The translations under genes were made by a program, and so were the position numbers. The notes under the pieces are model-generated. The model made no database searches, was not told where the DNA came from, and saw only the letters and a program-made list of their open reading frames with translations. From the NCBI RefSeq assembly GCF_002214525.1, contig NZ_CP015104.1, positions 992,001 through 1,056,000 on the forward strand: a stretch of 64,000 nucleotides of DNA, in the 5' to 3' direction. Position 1 is the stretch's first letter; each line of letters opens with the position of its first letter. This DNA comes from Thermococcus sp. P6. Its GTDB lineage: Archaea > Methanobacteriota_B > Thermococci > Thermococcales > Thermococcaceae. Shown one piece after another: positions 8,501-18,295 of this stretch.

Positions 8501-9232
8501 TTACATCAGGATTTTAATCGCTATCACCACGAGCAGAACCGAGAAGCCTTTCCTCAGGTGCTCCGGGTGGAGCCTGTGGGTAAGTAGCGCCCCCAGTCTG
8601 GCCCCCATCAACAGGCCCGGGCTCAGGAGGAGGGCGGTGTAAACATCAACCTGTCCGAGGCTGTAGTGGCCGATTGAACCCACAAGGGCCGTGAAGAACA
8701 GGGCGAAGCTCGAGGTTCCGATGGCGTAGCGCATGGGTATGCCCACGTAGGAGTAAAAGAGGGGAACGTTTAGGATCCCCCCGCTTATACCGAGCAGGCC
8801 CGAGGTGAGGCCCGAGAGGACGCCCACGAGGGCAACCTTCCGGGCTTCGAAGTTTCCCGCTCTTGAATTCTCTTCCCCCTTCCCCCGGAACATGTGGACG
8901 GCGAGGTAAAGGAGGAGGAAGGCGAAGATCAGTCTTAGATACTTCTCGGGAAGCAGGGAGGATACGTAAGCGCCGGCCAGCGCGAAAGGAGCGGAGAAGG
9001 ACTCCTTCAGGAGAACGACACGGTAGAGGACCGCTTTCTTTTTAAGATGGGTAAATGCAGCTGACAGGGAGCTGAAGGTTATGCATACCAAACTCGTCCC
9101 CACGGCAACGTGAACGGGAAGGCCGAGTAACACGAGCGTTGGAACTATGAGGAAGCCACCCCCGACACCGAAGAGACCGGCGATGAGACCTATGCCAAGC
9201 CCGATGATGAGGTCGAGGAGGTAATCCAGCAT
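8501..9232 (-). CDS. TauE/SafE family permease (first of two)
   Basis: A 243-aa integral membrane protein of the TauE/SafE (sulfite/sulfonate/organoanion exporter) family, with 7-8 predicted helices in two homologous halves. The glycine-rich signature GLFGVGGGFLIVP near residue 20 recurs as GLLGISGGILNVP near 145. This repeat is the family hallmark. The substrate cannot be told from sequence; sulfite, sulfonates, thiosulfate or small carboxylates are known for relatives. It sits 56 nt downstream of a paralogous permease on the same strand and probably shares its transcript. The ATG at 9232 gives a normal family length. Confidence 0.88.
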   Translation of the reverse strand: MLDYLLDLIIGLGIGLIAGLFGVGGGFLIVPTLVLLGLPVHVAVGTSLVCITFSSLSAAFTHLKKKAVLYRVVLLKESFSAPFALAGAYVSSLLPEKYLRLIFAFLLLYLAVHMFRGKGEENSRAGNFEARKVALVGVLSGLTSGLLGISGGILNVPLFYSYVGIPMRYAIGTSSFALFFTALVGSIGHYSLGQVDVYTALLLSPGLLMGARLGALLTHRLHPEHLRKGFSVLLVVIAIKILM

Positions 9233-9288
9233 AAAGGCTCCTCGAGTCCGGGGTTAAAAATCCTTTGATGAACCGCAGGGGAAAGGAA

Positions 9289-10062
9289 TCAGGGGACACC
9301 GAAACCGAGCCCCTTGAGTATCATCCTCAGGGCGAGCAGGAACATTACCACCGCAAATGCCTTTTTCAGGGAGGAAGCTTTTGTCCTTCTGGCAACCCTC
9401 GCACCGAGCTGGGCACCCGTTATCAGGCCCGGAACGAGGAGGATTAGCCACTGAACCTCAACGTTGCCGAGGGTGTAGTGTTTGATGGCCCCGGCGGATG
9501 CCGTGAAGACTATGGTAAAGCTTGAGGTTGCCACCGCGTAGTGAATCGGCAGACCGAGGTAGGTCAGGAAGGGGACGTTGATTATGCCTCCCCCAACGCC
9601 GAGCAGACCGCTCGAGATTCCGGCGAAGAAGCCGCCGATGGGGACGAGTTTGTAGTTTATCCTGACTTCCTCCAGCCTTACATCTCCCGGTTCGGCCGTT
9701 TTCTTCCGGTATACCCTGAAGGCGACGGGAAGAAGCGCCAGACCGAAGATGACCTTCAGCTGGCCGGCGCTCACGTAACCCGTCATCCATGCCCCTGCGT
9801 AGGCCCCTATCACGGCCGTCGAAGCGAGGAGGAGACCGGTTTTGTAGTGTATCCTCCCCTGCCTCGAGTAGCCTATCGCCGAGCTGAGGGACGTGAAGAC
9901 CACCGCAGCGCTCGAGGTTCCCACCGCATGGTGTATCTCGACGCCGAGGAAGTTGAGCACCGGAACCACCAGAAAGCCTCCACCGAGGCCAAAGAGGGCG
10001 GCGAGGATTCCTATGAACACCCCCACCGCGAAGTAGCCCGTGTATTCGAGGTACCTCAACAA
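9289..10062 (-). CDS. TauE/SafE family permease (second of two)
   Basis: A 257-aa TauE/SafE-family permease with the paired signatures ALFGLGGGFLVVP near residue 24 and GLLGVGGGIINVP near 157. It shares the same architecture as the following gene and both probably come from a local duplication, since residues around HAVGTS and YAVATSSF align well. The gene begins 18 nt after the stop of the D-2-hydroxyacid dehydrogenase, so dehydrogenase and two permeases may form one transcript. That context raises the option that the permeases move an organic acid, but sulfur oxyanions remain equally possible. Confidence 0.88.
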   Translation of the reverse strand: MLRYLEYTGYFAVGVFIGILAALFGLGGGFLVVPVLNFLGVEIHHAVGTSSAAVVFTSLSSAIGYSRQGRIHYKTGLLLASTAVIGAYAGAWMTGYVSAGQLKVIFGLALLPVAFRVYRKKTAEPGDVRLEEVRINYKLVPIGGFFAGISSGLLGVGGGIINVPFLTYLGLPIHYAVATSSFTIVFTASAGAIKHYTLGNVEVQWLILLVPGLITGAQLGARVARRTKASSLKKAFAVVMFLLALRMILKGLGFGVP

Positions 10063-10080
10063 CGGAGCACCCCCGGGGTT

Positions 10081-11082
10081 TCACAGGAGTTTGACCTCCT
10101 CAGGGGGGCGTACCTTAACCACCTCCCGGTTCACGAGCGTCTCAGGGATCTTCCCCCGGAGCACCGTCAGGAGGTTTCTAACCGCCTGAAAGCCCATGTC
10201 CTCCATGGACTCCCTCGAAAGGCCCGCGTGGTGGGGGGTCAAAACGGTCTCCAGCTCGTATTTGAAGAGCTCGTGCTCCCTGACCGGTTCCCTCTCGAAG
10301 ACGTCCGTGGCGTAGCCCCTGAGCCTGCCCCCTTCGATGGCCTTTACAACGGCCTTCTCATCGACGAGCGTTCCCCTGCCTATGTTGACGAGGTATTTGC
10401 CCTCGAGGAACTCAAGCCGCTCCTCGTTTATCACGTGGTAGGTCTCAGGGGTCGCGGGAAGGGCGAGCACAACGATGTCGCTCTCCTTCAAAACGTCCTC
10501 GAGGGGTCTGTAAACGGCCCCGGTTTCCCTCTCGATGTCCTCCTTCCTCGTCCGTGACCAGTAGAGTATCTCCGTCCCCATGGCCTTCATCCTTCTCGCT
10601 ATGGCCTTTCCGATGGCGCCCATGCCGAGGATTCCGACCTTCTTGCCGTAGAGGGTTTCGACGTCCTTGAACCTGCTCCATATCATCGCGTGGCTCTCCC
10701 ACCCGCCGGATCGTATCAGCCTGTCGGTGTAGGCTATCTTCCTGAGGAGGGCTATGGTGAGTCCCACGGCGAACTCGGCAACTGCCTCGCTGAGAACCCC
10801 CGAAACCTTGGTAACGTATATTCCCCTCCTCGTTGCGGCTTCAACGTCCACGTGATCGTAGCCGGCCGAGTGACAGCTTATGACCTTCAGCCTCTCGGCA
10901 CGCTCGATAACATCCCCCGGCAACCTGTTGAGGGGCGAGACTATCACCCCGTCGAACTCGCCTATCCTTTTCTTGAGCTCCTCCGGGTCGGGATAGAGGA
11001 GGGTCTCCACGTCCGCGTACTTCCTGAGCTCCTCAAGGGGTTCCCTCTTCATCTTGAACAGAACCGCTACCTTCGGCCTCAT
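10081..11082 (-). CDS. D-2-hydroxyacid dehydrogenase (glyoxylate/hydroxypyruvate reductase type)
   Basis: A 333-aa NAD(P)-dependent D-isomer-specific 2-hydroxyacid dehydrogenase, which interconverts 2-oxo and D-2-hydroxy acids. The nucleotide-binding [12 protein letters not shown] is near residue 152; [16 protein letters not shown] near 92 and [13 protein letters not shown] near 235 are family landmarks, with the catalytic Arg, Glu and His (HHAG near 284) present. The C-terminus extends about 15 residues beyond the common length and ends in a basic-acidic tail. Thermococcales have several paralogues (glyoxylate reductase, phosphoglycerate dehydrogenase and others), so the substrate is open. 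It is first in a probable operon with two TauE permeases. The ATG has GGTGGG upstream. Confidence 0.88.
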   Translation of the reverse strand: MRPKVAVLFKMKREPLEELRKYADVETLLYPDPEELKKRIGEFDGVIVSPLNRLPGDVIERAERLKVISCHSAGYDHVDVEAATRRGIYVTKVSGVLSEAVAEFAVGLTIALLRKIAYTDRLIRSGGWESHAMIWSRFKDVETLYGKKVGILGMGAIGKAIARRMKAMGTEILYWSRTRKEDIERETGAVYRPLEDVLKESDIVVLALPATPETYHVINEERLEFLEGKYLVNIGRGTLVDEKAVVKAIEGGRLRGYATDVFEREPVREHELFKYELETVLTPHHAGLSRESMEDMGFQAVRNLLTVLRGKIPETLVNREVVKVRPPEEVKLL

Positions 11083-11183
11083 CCCACCACCTTAAAATAA
11101 CTATCGAAGCGTGCCTAATAACGTTTTCCCCGCCACCGGGAAAACTTAAAAACTCGTCCGGTTCCTCTCTTTGGGTGGTGTTC

Positions 11184-12632
11184 ATGAGCAAAGTGGAACG
11201 AAAGAGGTGGAGCGAGGAGTTCAGCGAGTGGTACAACGAGCTCATAGAAACGGCCGGGATTCAGGACAAGCGCTATCCCATCAAGGGAATGAACGTCTGG
11301 CTCCCCTACGGGCTGAGGATCATGCGCAACATCGAGGGCTTCATCCGCTCTGAGATGGAAAGAACCGGACACGGAGAGGTTCTCTTTCCGGCTTTGATAC
11401 CGGAAACCGAGTTCCAGAAGGAGGCCGAACACATAGCGGGCTTTGAGGGAGAGGTATTCTGGGTAACGCACGCCGGCCACGATCCACTGGACGTCAGGCT
11501 TATCATGAGGCCCACGAGTGAGACCGCCATGTACCCGATGTTCTCCCTGTGGATACGCTCCCACGCCGACCTTCCCTTCAAGGTATACCAGATAGTCAAC
11601 GTTTACCGCTACGAGACGAAGCACACGAGGCCTTTAATCAGGGTCAGGGAGATAAGCAGGTTCTTTGAGGCCCACACAGCTCATGACAGCTTTGAGGACG
11701 CCGAGAGGCAGATAAAGGAAGACCTTGAGATATTCGAGGGACTTGCGAGGTTCCTTGCCCTGCCCTACGTAATCTCAAAGCGACCCGAGTGGGACAAGTT
11801 CCCCGGTGCCTACTACTCCCTCGGCGCGGAGGTTATGATGCCCGACGGCAGGACGCTCCAGATCGGCACGATGCACAACTACAGGCAGAACTTCTCAAGG
11901 GCCTACAACGTTCAGTACGAGACCGAGAGCGGGGAGCATGAATACGTCCATCAGACGACCTTTGGGATGAGCGAGCGCCTTCTGGCCGCGGTGATAGCGA
12001 TACACGGCGACGACAGGGGAATGGTCCTTCCCCCGAACGTGGCCCCGATACAGGTGGTGATAGTCCCGATACCAAAGAAGAACGTCGAGGCGGACGTTTT
12101 CTCCTATGCCCGTGAGATAGCCCGGGAACTGGCCGATGCCGGTATAAGGGTGCACGTGGACGAACGCGACATAAGGCCCGGAAGGAAGTACTACGACTGG
12201 GAGCTCAAGGGCGTCCCGCTCCGCATCGAGGTCGGTCCGAGGGACGTCGAAGGGAAGAAGGCCGTTCTTGCGAGGCGCGATACCCTCGAGAAGGTCACGG
12301 TCGAACGCGGGGCCATCGTGGAGGAGGTAAGAAGGCTTCTGGATGAGATCCACGAGAACCTCTACAACCGTGCCCGGGAGTTCCTCGAGAGCCATATAAA
12401 GAGGGCCGGGAGCATCGAAGAGGCCAAGGCCCTGTTCGAGGAGCGGCGCGGGATAGTTGAGATCCCGTGGTGCGGGGAGGAGAGCTGCGGTCTTGAGATG
12501 GAGGAGGAGCTCGAGGCCAAGATGCTCGGGGTCCCCTACCCGGAGGAAGAAGCTACGGCTCCTGAGGGCAGCAGGTGCCCCGTCTGCGGCAGGGAAGCCC
12601 GGTTCGTGGCGAGGTTCGCGAGAACCTACTGA
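11184..12632 (+). CDS. proS: Prolyl-tRNA synthetase (archaeal/eukaryotic type)
   Basis: A 482-aa class II synthetase. Motif 2 is visible as [18 protein letters not shown] near residue 140-160. The C-terminal domain carries the zinc cysteines (WCGEESC and CPVCG) and the protein ends in the aromatic Tyr (ARTY), typical of the archaeal/eukaryotic type that lacks the editing insertion. The ATG at 11184 has GGTGGT 4 nt upstream; the in-frame GTG at 11175 is inside that site. A TATA-like AACTTAAAAAC is at about 11143-11153. It is transcribed divergently from the dehydrogenase. Confidence 0.97.
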   Translation: MSKVERKRWSEEFSEWYNELIETAGIQDKRYPIKGMNVWLPYGLRIMRNIEGFIRSEMERTGHGEVLFPALIPETEFQKEAEHIAGFEGEVFWVTHAGHDPLDVRLIMRPTSETAMYPMFSLWIRSHADLPFKVYQIVNVYRYETKHTRPLIRVREISRFFEAHTAHDSFEDAERQIKEDLEIFEGLARFLALPYVISKRPEWDKFPGAYYSLGAEVMMPDGRTLQIGTMHNYRQNFSRAYNVQYETESGEHEYVHQTTFGMSERLLAAVIAIHGDDRGMVLPPNVAPIQVVIVPIPKKNVEADVFSYAREIARELADAGIRVHVDERDIRPGRKYYDWELKGVPLRIEVGPRDVEGKKAVLARRDTLEKVTVERGAIVEEVRRLLDEIHENLYNRAREFLESHIKRAGSIEEAKALFEERRGIVEIPWCGEESCGLEMEEELEAKMLGVPYPEEEATAPEGSRCPVCGREARFVARFARTY

Positions 12633-12669
12633 CCGTTCCACTTTTTACCCATTGTGGACGGGGAGAGGC

Positions 12670-14283
12670 ATGATTCTTGGAATCCACGACGGTCACGACG
12701 CCGGTGCCGTTCTAATCGATGGGGAGAGGATATTTGCGGTAAACGAGGAGCGTTTAAACAGGGTTAAGAAGTACAGGGGTTTTCCGGAGCTGAGCCTCAG
12801 AAGGGTCATGGAGATGGCCGGGGCGGACCCGGAAGAGGTTGAGGCCATAGCCGTGGCCGGGATATTCAGAAGGAGGAAGCGTCTGCTCGAGCTGGAAAGG
12901 AACCTCAGGAAGGTGTTCGGTCCGGACTTCAAGAGGAAGGTCCTCTTCGTCGAGCACCACCTCGCCCACTCCTCCTCGGCCTATTACACCTCGGGCTGGA
13001 GGGATGCCCTGGCTTTGAGCGTTGACGCCGCCGGCGACGGTCTCAGCTCCTCGGTTTACATAGCGAGAGCTGGAGAGATGATCCGGATAGCCCAGAGCAC
13101 CTACGTGGACTCCGCCGGGGACTTCTACGCCTCGATAACAGAACTCCTTGGCTTCAGGCCGATGCGCCACGAGGGGAAGGTCATGAGCCTCGCGGCCTAC
13201 GGAAGGCCGACCTACGACTTGAGTTCGATTATAGAGCTGAACGGCCTGAGCTTCGACAACCACCTCGGGCTCATAGGGAGGGAAGCGACGGAGAAACTGG
13301 CGGAACTCCTTGCCTACCCGCTGGAGCGTGCTGAAGAGATAGCCCTCCAGATGAAGCGTGGAAACCTCAACGGGGAACTCCAGAGGAAGGCCATCGAGAT
13401 AGCCGCAAGCGCCCAGAAGCACCTTGAGAGGCTCATGGAAGAACTCGGCCTCAGGCTAAAGGGTAAGGGACTGCCCGTGGCCTATGCCGGCGGGGTGGCC
13501 CAGAACGTGAAGGCCAACGCCGTGCTGAGGGGCATCCTTGGGGACGATAACCTGTGGGTCTTCCCGGCCATGGACGACGGCGGGCTGGCCTTTGGGGCGG
13601 CGGTTTTCATAAAGGCCCAGATGGAGAGGCTCGATGGGGTCTGGAGGGCCAGAAAGCTGGAGCACGTTTACCTCGGCCCGGCCTACGGGAGGGAGGAGGT
13701 CGAGGAACTCCTGAGGAAGGAGGGCGTTGAGTTTGAGGAGACCGATGACGTTCCGGGAGCCGTTGGCGACGCCCTGACGGAGGGCAGGCTCGTAGGATTC
13801 TTCAACGGCAGAATGGAGTTTGGACCGAGGGCCCTTGGCAACCGTTCGATTCTCGCTGACCCGGGGGATGAGGGCGTTAAGGAACGCCTGAACGTTGCCC
13901 TCGAGCGTGACGTCTTCCAGCCCTTCGCACCTTCCATGCTCTTTGAGAGGGCCGGCGAATACCTCGAGGACCTGAAGGGAGAGCCCAACGGCTTCATGAC
14001 GATGAGCTACACCGCAAGCGGGGAGTTCAGGGAGCTCGCCCCGGCCGTGGTTCACGTGGACGGCACTACAAGGCCTCAGGCCCTCAGGAGGGAAACCAAC
14101 CCCCTCTACTACGAGGTCATCAAAGCCTTTGAAAGGAGGACGGGTCTGGGTGCCCTTCTGAACACGAGCTTCAACATGCACGGCGAACCCATAGTCTGCT
14201 CCCCTCTGGACGCTCTGAGAACCTTCAGGAGGGCGAACCTTGACCTGCTCGTCATGGAGGGCTTCCTGATCGAGAACCGTTAA
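12670..14283 (+). CDS. Carbamoyltransferase of the NodU/CmcH family
   Basis: A 537-aa protein with the N-terminal Kae1-like ASKHA domain (LGIHDGHDAGAVLIDG at 3-18; metal site EHHLAHSSSAY near 97) and the C-terminal carbamoyltransferase domain (EFGPRALGNRSILADP near 383 and NTSFNMHGEPIV near 498). The family transfers a carbamoyl group from carbamoyl phosphate to a hydroxyl, via carbamoyl-adenylate. The natural acceptor here is unknown. The ATG at 12670 follows GGGGAGAGG; the frame stays open upstream but without similarity. It stands alone, 37 nt after proS on the same strand, with no sugar or antibiotic genes near that would name a substrate. HypF is excluded because acylphosphatase and zinc-finger domains are missing. 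Confidence 0.85.
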   Translation: MILGIHDGHDAGAVLIDGERIFAVNEERLNRVKKYRGFPELSLRRVMEMAGADPEEVEAIAVAGIFRRRKRLLELERNLRKVFGPDFKRKVLFVEHHLAHSSSAYYTSGWRDALALSVDAAGDGLSSSVYIARAGEMIRIAQSTYVDSAGDFYASITELLGFRPMRHEGKVMSLAAYGRPTYDLSSIIELNGLSFDNHLGLIGREATEKLAELLAYPLERAEEIALQMKRGNLNGELQRKAIEIAASAQKHLERLMEELGLRLKGKGLPVAYAGGVAQNVKANAVLRGILGDDNLWVFPAMDDGGLAFGAAVFIKAQMERLDGVWRARKLEHVYLGPAYGREEVEELLRKEGVEFEETDDVPGAVGDALTEGRLVGFFNGRMEFGPRALGNRSILADPGDEGVKERLNVALERDVFQPFAPSMLFERAGEYLEDLKGEPNGFMTMSYTASGEFRELAPAVVHVDGTTRPQALRRETNPLYYEVIKAFERRTGLGALLNTSFNMHGEPIVCSPLDALRTFRRANLDLLVMEGFLIENR

Positions 14284-14375
14284 CCTTCATTGATGCACCT
14301 TAATGTTCTTTAACGTCCAGATTTTTCGGAGGGTAACGTTATAAACATTCCCGCGAAGGAGGGGCGGTGATGATC

Positions 14376-15545
14376 ATGGCCCTGAGCGACAGGCTTGAAC
14401 TTGTCAATCCTTCCGAGATCAGGAAGCTTTTCGATCTGGCACAGGGTGTTGAGGGGCTCATCTCCCTCGGCATAGGGGAACCCGATTTTGACACCCCCCG
14501 GCACATAAGGGAGTATGCCAAGGAAGCTCTCGACAGGGGCCTGACGCATTACGGCCCGAACGCCGGTATCATGGAGCTCAGGGAGGCGGTGGCGTGGAAA
14601 CTCCGGGAGCAGAACGGCATCGAGGCCGATCCAGCGAGGGAGATCATGATAACGGTGGGGGCCAATCAGGCCTTTCTGATGGGGCTTGCAACCTTCCTCC
14701 GCGACGGGGAGGAGGTCCTCATACCCTCGCCCGCCTTCGTTAGCTACGCCCCGGCGGTAATCCTTGCGGGAGGAAGGCCCGTCGAGGTTCCCACCCGCGA
14801 GGAGAACGAGTTCCGCCTGACTGTCGAGGACCTCGAGGAGCACGTAACTCCTAAGACGAGGGCTTTGATAATAAACACCCCGAACAACCCCACGGGCTCG
14901 GTTTTAAGGAAGAAGGACGTTGAGGAGATAGCCGACTTCGCGGTGGAGCACGACCTGATGGTTCTCAGCGATGAGGTTTACGAGCATTTCGTTTACGACG
15001 GAGCAAGGAACCACAGCATAGCTTCCCTCGACGGCATGTTCGAGCGCACCATAACGATAAACGGCTTCTCAAAGACTTTCGCGATGACCGGATGGCGGCT
15101 CGGCTTCGTTGCGGCCCCCGAATGGGTAATCGAAAGGATGACCCGCTTCCAGATGTACAACTCCACCTGCCCGGTTACCTTCGCCCAGTACGCCGCGGCC
15201 AGAGCCCTGAGGGACGGGCGGAGCTGGAAGGCCGTCGAGGAGATGAGGAGGGAGTACGATAGAAGAAGGGAGCTCGTCTGGAAGCGTTTGAACGAGATGG
15301 GACTGCATGCAGTTAAGCCAAGGGGCGCCTTCTACATCTTCCCGCGCATCAAGGAGACCGGTCTGAGCGGCGGTGAGTTCAGCGAGCTCATGCTCCGCCG
15401 GGCTAAGGTGGCAGTGGTCCCGGGTTCGGCCTTCGGGAGTGCGGGCGAGGGATACATAAGGATAAGCTACGCCACGGCCTACGAAAAGCTCGAGGAGGCC
15501 ATGGACAGGATGGAGAAAGTCCTGAAGGAGGAGAAGCTCGTTTAA
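14376..15545 (+). CDS. Aromatic/aspartate aminotransferase, class I PLP-dependent
   Basis: A 389-aa fold-type I aminotransferase. The PLP lysine is K233 in SKTFAMTGWRLG; NTPNNPTG near 168 and the Arg in YIRISYATA near 362 complete the active site. It closely resembles the Pyrococcus enzyme characterised as an aromatic aminotransferase, from MALSDRLELV onward, so transamination of Phe/Tyr/Trp (and perhaps Asp) with 2-oxoglutarate is likely. In this organism such enzymes feed 2-oxoacids to the ferredoxin oxidoreductases. The ATG at 14376 lies 4 nt after GGTGAT; upstream GTG 14367 and ATG 14370 overlap that site. The gene has its own promoter with a GTTATAAAC box at 14338-14346. Its stop overlaps the convergent phosphoesterase by 4 nt. 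Confidence 0.92.
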   Translation: MALSDRLELVNPSEIRKLFDLAQGVEGLISLGIGEPDFDTPRHIREYAKEALDRGLTHYGPNAGIMELREAVAWKLREQNGIEADPAREIMITVGANQAFLMGLATFLRDGEEVLIPSPAFVSYAPAVILAGGRPVEVPTREENEFRLTVEDLEEHVTPKTRALIINTPNNPTGSVLRKKDVEEIADFAVEHDLMVLSDEVYEHFVYDGARNHSIASLDGMFERTITINGFSKTFAMTGWRLGFVAAPEWVIERMTRFQMYNSTCPVTFAQYAAARALRDGRSWKAVEEMRREYDRRRELVWKRLNEMGLHAVKPRGAFYIFPRIKETGLSGGEFSELMLRRAKVAVVPGSAFGSAGEGYIRISYATAYEKLEEAMDRMEKVLKEEKLV

Positions 15546-16186
15546 AGTTTCCTCAGCTCAACTTTTATTCCTTTTCCCAGCTCCAGAACCGCGTAGTGGC
15601 CCCTGAAGAGGGGGCCGGGGTTCACCACGAGCGTCTCCCCAACCCGATCGATCCCCGTTCCTTCGTGTATGTGGCCGCACACGACCATCCGCGGGCTTTT
15701 CCTCTCGATGAAGTCCCTCAGCGCCCTGCTTCCGGCGTGAAGGCCTGAGCGAACCCTGTCCACTTTGGTTCCGTAGGGCGGGACGTGGGAAAGGATCACA
15801 TCCCCCTCCCGGTAGTTCCTCTTTAGTATCCCCCGGATCTCATCCTCGCCCAGCTCCCACACCGTGCCGAAGGGCGTTAAGTTCGAGCCCCCGATCCCGG
15901 TTACGCCGATCCCGCCGATCTCGCGCCGTCGGTCGTGAAGGCCTATCCCGAGTTCCTCCAGAAGTTCCGGCACGTCCCTGCCGTCGCAGTTCCCGTGAAC
16001 GGCCAGCACGGGCCTTCCAGTGTCCAGTAGAGGTATGAGAACCCTCTCAGCTTCGCGCGAGTTGCCGAAGTGGGTGATGTCCCCGGCCACGAGGATCGCG
16101 TCGAACTCCTCCCCTTCAAGAACCCCCGCGAGTTCCCGGGTTTTTCTCGAGTTTCCGTGGATGTCCGTTACGGCCACGAGTTTCAT
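15542..16186 (-). CDS. Metallophosphoesterase (calcineurin-like, YfcE/MJ0936 type)
   Basis: A 214-aa binuclear metallophosphoesterase. All five motifs are present: DIHGN at 8-12, GDITHFGN near 36, HGNCDG near 63, SHVPPYG near 134 and CGHIHEG near 170. Such small enzymes hydrolyse phosphodiesters or nucleotides; the natural substrate is not known. Translation begins 4 nt after the stop of the adenylate-kinase-like gene, so the two are cotranscribed. It converges with the aminotransferase and shares 4 nt with its stop. Confidence 0.87.
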   Translation of the reverse strand: MKLVAVTDIHGNSRKTRELAGVLEGEEFDAILVAGDITHFGNSREAERVLIPLLDTGRPVLAVHGNCDGRDVPELLEELGIGLHDRRREIGGIGVTGIGGSNLTPFGTVWELGEDEIRGILKRNYREGDVILSHVPPYGTKVDRVRSGLHAGSRALRDFIERKSPRMVVCGHIHEGTGIDRVGETLVVNPGPLFRGHYAVLELGKGIKVELRKL

Positions 16187-16190
16187 AAAC

Positions 16191-16730
16191 TCACCCCCCG
16201 AGCCTCAGGTAGTCCTTAACCTCGTCGTAATCCCGGCTCCAGTCAACGATACCAACCCTCCTCTTCACCCCCTTTTCAAGGAGTGCGAGGATCTCGTCCA
16301 CAACTTCCTCGGGGGTCTTGCCGGTGGTGTCTACCTCCAGAACCCTTTCCCTCCCCTCGAGGGCCTCGATTAGTATCACATCCACCAGCTCGGCCTCAAC
16401 GTTCTCGGCCAGCTTCTCCCTCGGGTAACCCCTGAGCGAGAGCCTTTCCGCCACCACCTTCGGATGGAGCCTGAGAACCACCACGACGTCCACGGGGAGC
16501 AGGTGGCTCAGGTGGCCGTCAACGACTACATCCTTGCCCGAGAACTCGCGCCTGAACTCCCGGGCGAGTCTCTCCACGTCTATCTCTATCTCCTCTCCAG
16601 AGGGTTCTCCAAGGCCCTTCATCAGGGCAAAATCCTTCACGCTAACGTACTCGTAGCCGAGCCTTTCGCTGAGGAGCTTTGAGACGGTGGTCTTGCCCAC
16701 CCCGGGTGTACCGCTAACCGCTATCCTCAT
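16191..16730 (-). CDS. Fap7/hAK6-type adenylate kinase
   Basis: A 179-aa P-loop kinase with GTPGVGKT at residues 7-14. The pattern (short NMP-binding region, HLSHLL near 75, and [15 protein letters not shown] in the lid region) matches the Fap7/AK6 family, not canonical archaeal adenylate kinase. In eukaryotes and archaea Fap7 acts with Rps14 in the last steps of small-subunit assembly and also has adenylate kinase activity. The ATG at 16730 begins the P-loop domain; an open frame upstream to 16886 crosses the promoter and is not used. It heads a two-gene operon with the phosphoesterase. Its TATA box TATAAAGG lies near 16758-16765. Confidence 0.88.
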   Translation of the reverse strand: MRIAVSGTPGVGKTTVSKLLSERLGYEYVSVKDFALMKGLGEPSGEEIEIDVERLAREFRREFSGKDVVVDGHLSHLLPVDVVVVLRLHPKVVAERLSLRGYPREKLAENVEAELVDVILIEALEGRERVLEVDTTGKTPEEVVDEILALLEKGVKRRVGIVDWSRDYDEVKDYLRLGG

Positions 16731-16821
16731 CGCTTCCCCTTCTCCCCTGCCTTTATATTTCTGTTCCTCGTTGATCGTCGAATTTATGTATGGCGTTCGG
16801 CGAAAACCTTTTAAGGATTGG

Positions 16822-16838
16822 GCGTCTAAGATAGACGC
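16822..16838. promoter_or_regulatory. Perfect inverted repeat GCGTCT-N5-AGACGC before a 69-aa gene
   Basis: Arms GCGTCT (16822-16827) and AGACGC (16833-16838) flank AAGAT. A TATA-like CCTTTTAAGG lies at 16807-16816, which puts the transcription start near 16838, so the repeat fills the space between TATA box and start. It abuts the ribosome-binding site GGTGG at 16840. The position is typical of a repressor operator. Confidence 0.5.
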
Positions 16839-16850
16839 AGGTGGCGTAAA

Positions 16851-17060
16851 ATGAAGGGACAGGAGTTGTTGAGGAGGAAACTGCACGTTGTTAGGGAGCA
16901 GAGGAAGTTTCTAATGCTCGAGGAGGCCCGGCTCATAAGGCTCGCCCGCCAGAAGAAAAGCGCCGCAATGCAGCTCGCCAAGATCAAAAAGGAGAAGGTT
17001 GCCCTCACCCTTGAGGAGGCAAGGATTCTAAGGGCCCTGAAGCAGAGCCCGACCCTCTGA
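16851..17060 (+). CDS. Small basic helical protein, unknown function
   Basis: A 69-aa, strongly basic, almost fully alpha-helical protein (Lys, Arg, Leu, Glu rich; no Cys). It contains a short internal similarity: [14 protein letters not shown] near 21-34 and [14 protein letters not shown] near 52-65, giving two copies of an LEEARxxRxL motif separated by a basic helix. I do not recognise the family; it looks like a Thermococcales-specific protein. Small size, charge and a perfect palindrome next to its start make a nucleic-acid-binding, self-regulating protein possible. The ATG at 16851 follows GGTGGCG. It converges with the SAM synthetase gene, 17 nt between stops. Confidence 0.72.
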   Translation: MKGQELLRRKLHVVREQRKFLMLEEARLIRLARQKKSAAMQLAKIKKEKVALTLEEARILRALKQSPTL

Positions 17061-17077
17061 ATGGAAAAGGAAAGGCA

Positions 17078-18295
17078 TCAGAAGACGTTCAGCCTGTCTT
17101 CCAGTATCATTTTCTGTATCTTCGTGATGTCGGCGAGCCATGCGTCCGCTATCTCGTAGGCCGGCTTCTGCAGGTTGTCGATGCTGTAGCCCTTCTCGGG
17201 GATGATCTGAATGCTCGCGACAAGGGGCTCGTCTATCGGCCTTCCTATCTGGCTGAGTATCCTGACGTAAACCTCGGTGACGCCCTCCACCTCTTCGGCG
17301 ATGTCGTTGGCTATGAGCATCGAGAGGAGGTTGTATATCTTCCCCACGTGGCTTACCGGGTTCTTTCCGGCTGCGGCTTCCATGCTCATGTGCCTGTTCG
17401 GGGTGATCAGCCCGTTAACGCGGTTGCCCCTGCCCACGCTACCGTCGTCCCCGGCCTCGGCGCTGGTTCCGGTGACGGTTATGTAGTAGATGCCCTTCTT
17501 CGGATCGTCGGCCGTGTTCACGTAGACGTTGACCTTCCTCTCGGTGTGCTCCTCGATTACTCCCCTCGCGGCGTCGTAGATTGCCTCCTTGACGGCCATG
17601 TACTCCTCCGGGGTGGTGACCTCGCTGTCCACTATGGCCGCGGCTATGGTTACATCGATCTCGTCACCCTTCCTGAGACCCATCACCTTGATGTCCTCCC
17701 CGACTGCCGGGTGTTTCCTCTTGAAGTCGTCGCTGTTGAGGAGTTTCTCGATCTCAAGGGTTATCCTCTCGGTCTCACTGAGGGGGGCGTAACCAACGCC
17801 GAAGCTCGTGTCGTTGGCGAGGGGAATCGGGTTCTCCCGGGCCTTGTTGAACACTCCAACGAGGTCCACGCTTCCCTGACCTATGCGGGAGTCGATGACA
17901 ACGTGGTTCTCGAGGTCGAGGTGTCTGACGGCCTTCCTGAGGTAGTCGCGGGCGGCCTTCAGGGCCACCTCGTGGACCGGGAAGAGCTCGCGGTCGACTA
18001 TCTCCACGGCCCTTCCTGAGAGGAGTATGTATATCGGCTTGACGACCTCACCTCCGCCGAAGCGGGGGTAGGCTTCACCGCCGACGACCTCGACCTGATC
18101 GGTGTTGTGGTGGAGTATTATGCCGTACCTCTTTATGTACTCCCTGCTGAGGGCCCTGCTGACGGCCTCGGCTATGCCGTCCGCTATGCTGTCCGGGTGG
18201 CCTATTCCCTTCCTCTCGACGAGTTCGACCTTCTGCATCTCCACGGGAGTTCTTACGAGCTCCTCAACGACTATGTTCCTTACCTTCTCAACCAT
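17078..18295 (-). CDS. mat: S-adenosylmethionine synthetase, archaeal type
   Basis: A 405-aa archaeal-type methionine adenosyltransferase (COG1812), which makes SAM from methionine and ATP and is only distantly related to bacterial MetK. Conserved blocks are [17 protein letters not shown] near 27, [12 protein letters not shown] near 62, [15 protein letters not shown] near 131 and [21 protein letters not shown] near 278. The ATG at 18295 follows GAGGTGA; the GTG at 18304 is within that site. The promoter has a clear TTATATAA box at about 18337-18344. No SAM riboswitch-like structure is visible in the roughly 20-nt leader. Confidence 0.97.
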   Translation of the reverse strand: MVEKVRNIVVEELVRTPVEMQKVELVERKGIGHPDSIADGIAEAVSRALSREYIKRYGIILHHNTDQVEVVGGEAYPRFGGGEVVKPIYILLSGRAVEIVDRELFPVHEVALKAARDYLRKAVRHLDLENHVVIDSRIGQGSVDLVGVFNKARENPIPLANDTSFGVGYAPLSETERITLEIEKLLNSDDFKRKHPAVGEDIKVMGLRKGDEIDVTIAAAIVDSEVTTPEEYMAVKEAIYDAARGVIEEHTERKVNVYVNTADDPKKGIYYITVTGTSAEAGDDGSVGRGNRVNGLITPNRHMSMEAAAGKNPVSHVGKIYNLLSMLIANDIAEEVEGVTEVYVRILSQIGRPIDEPLVASIQIIPEKGYSIDNLQKPAYEIADAWLADITKIQKMILEDRLNVF

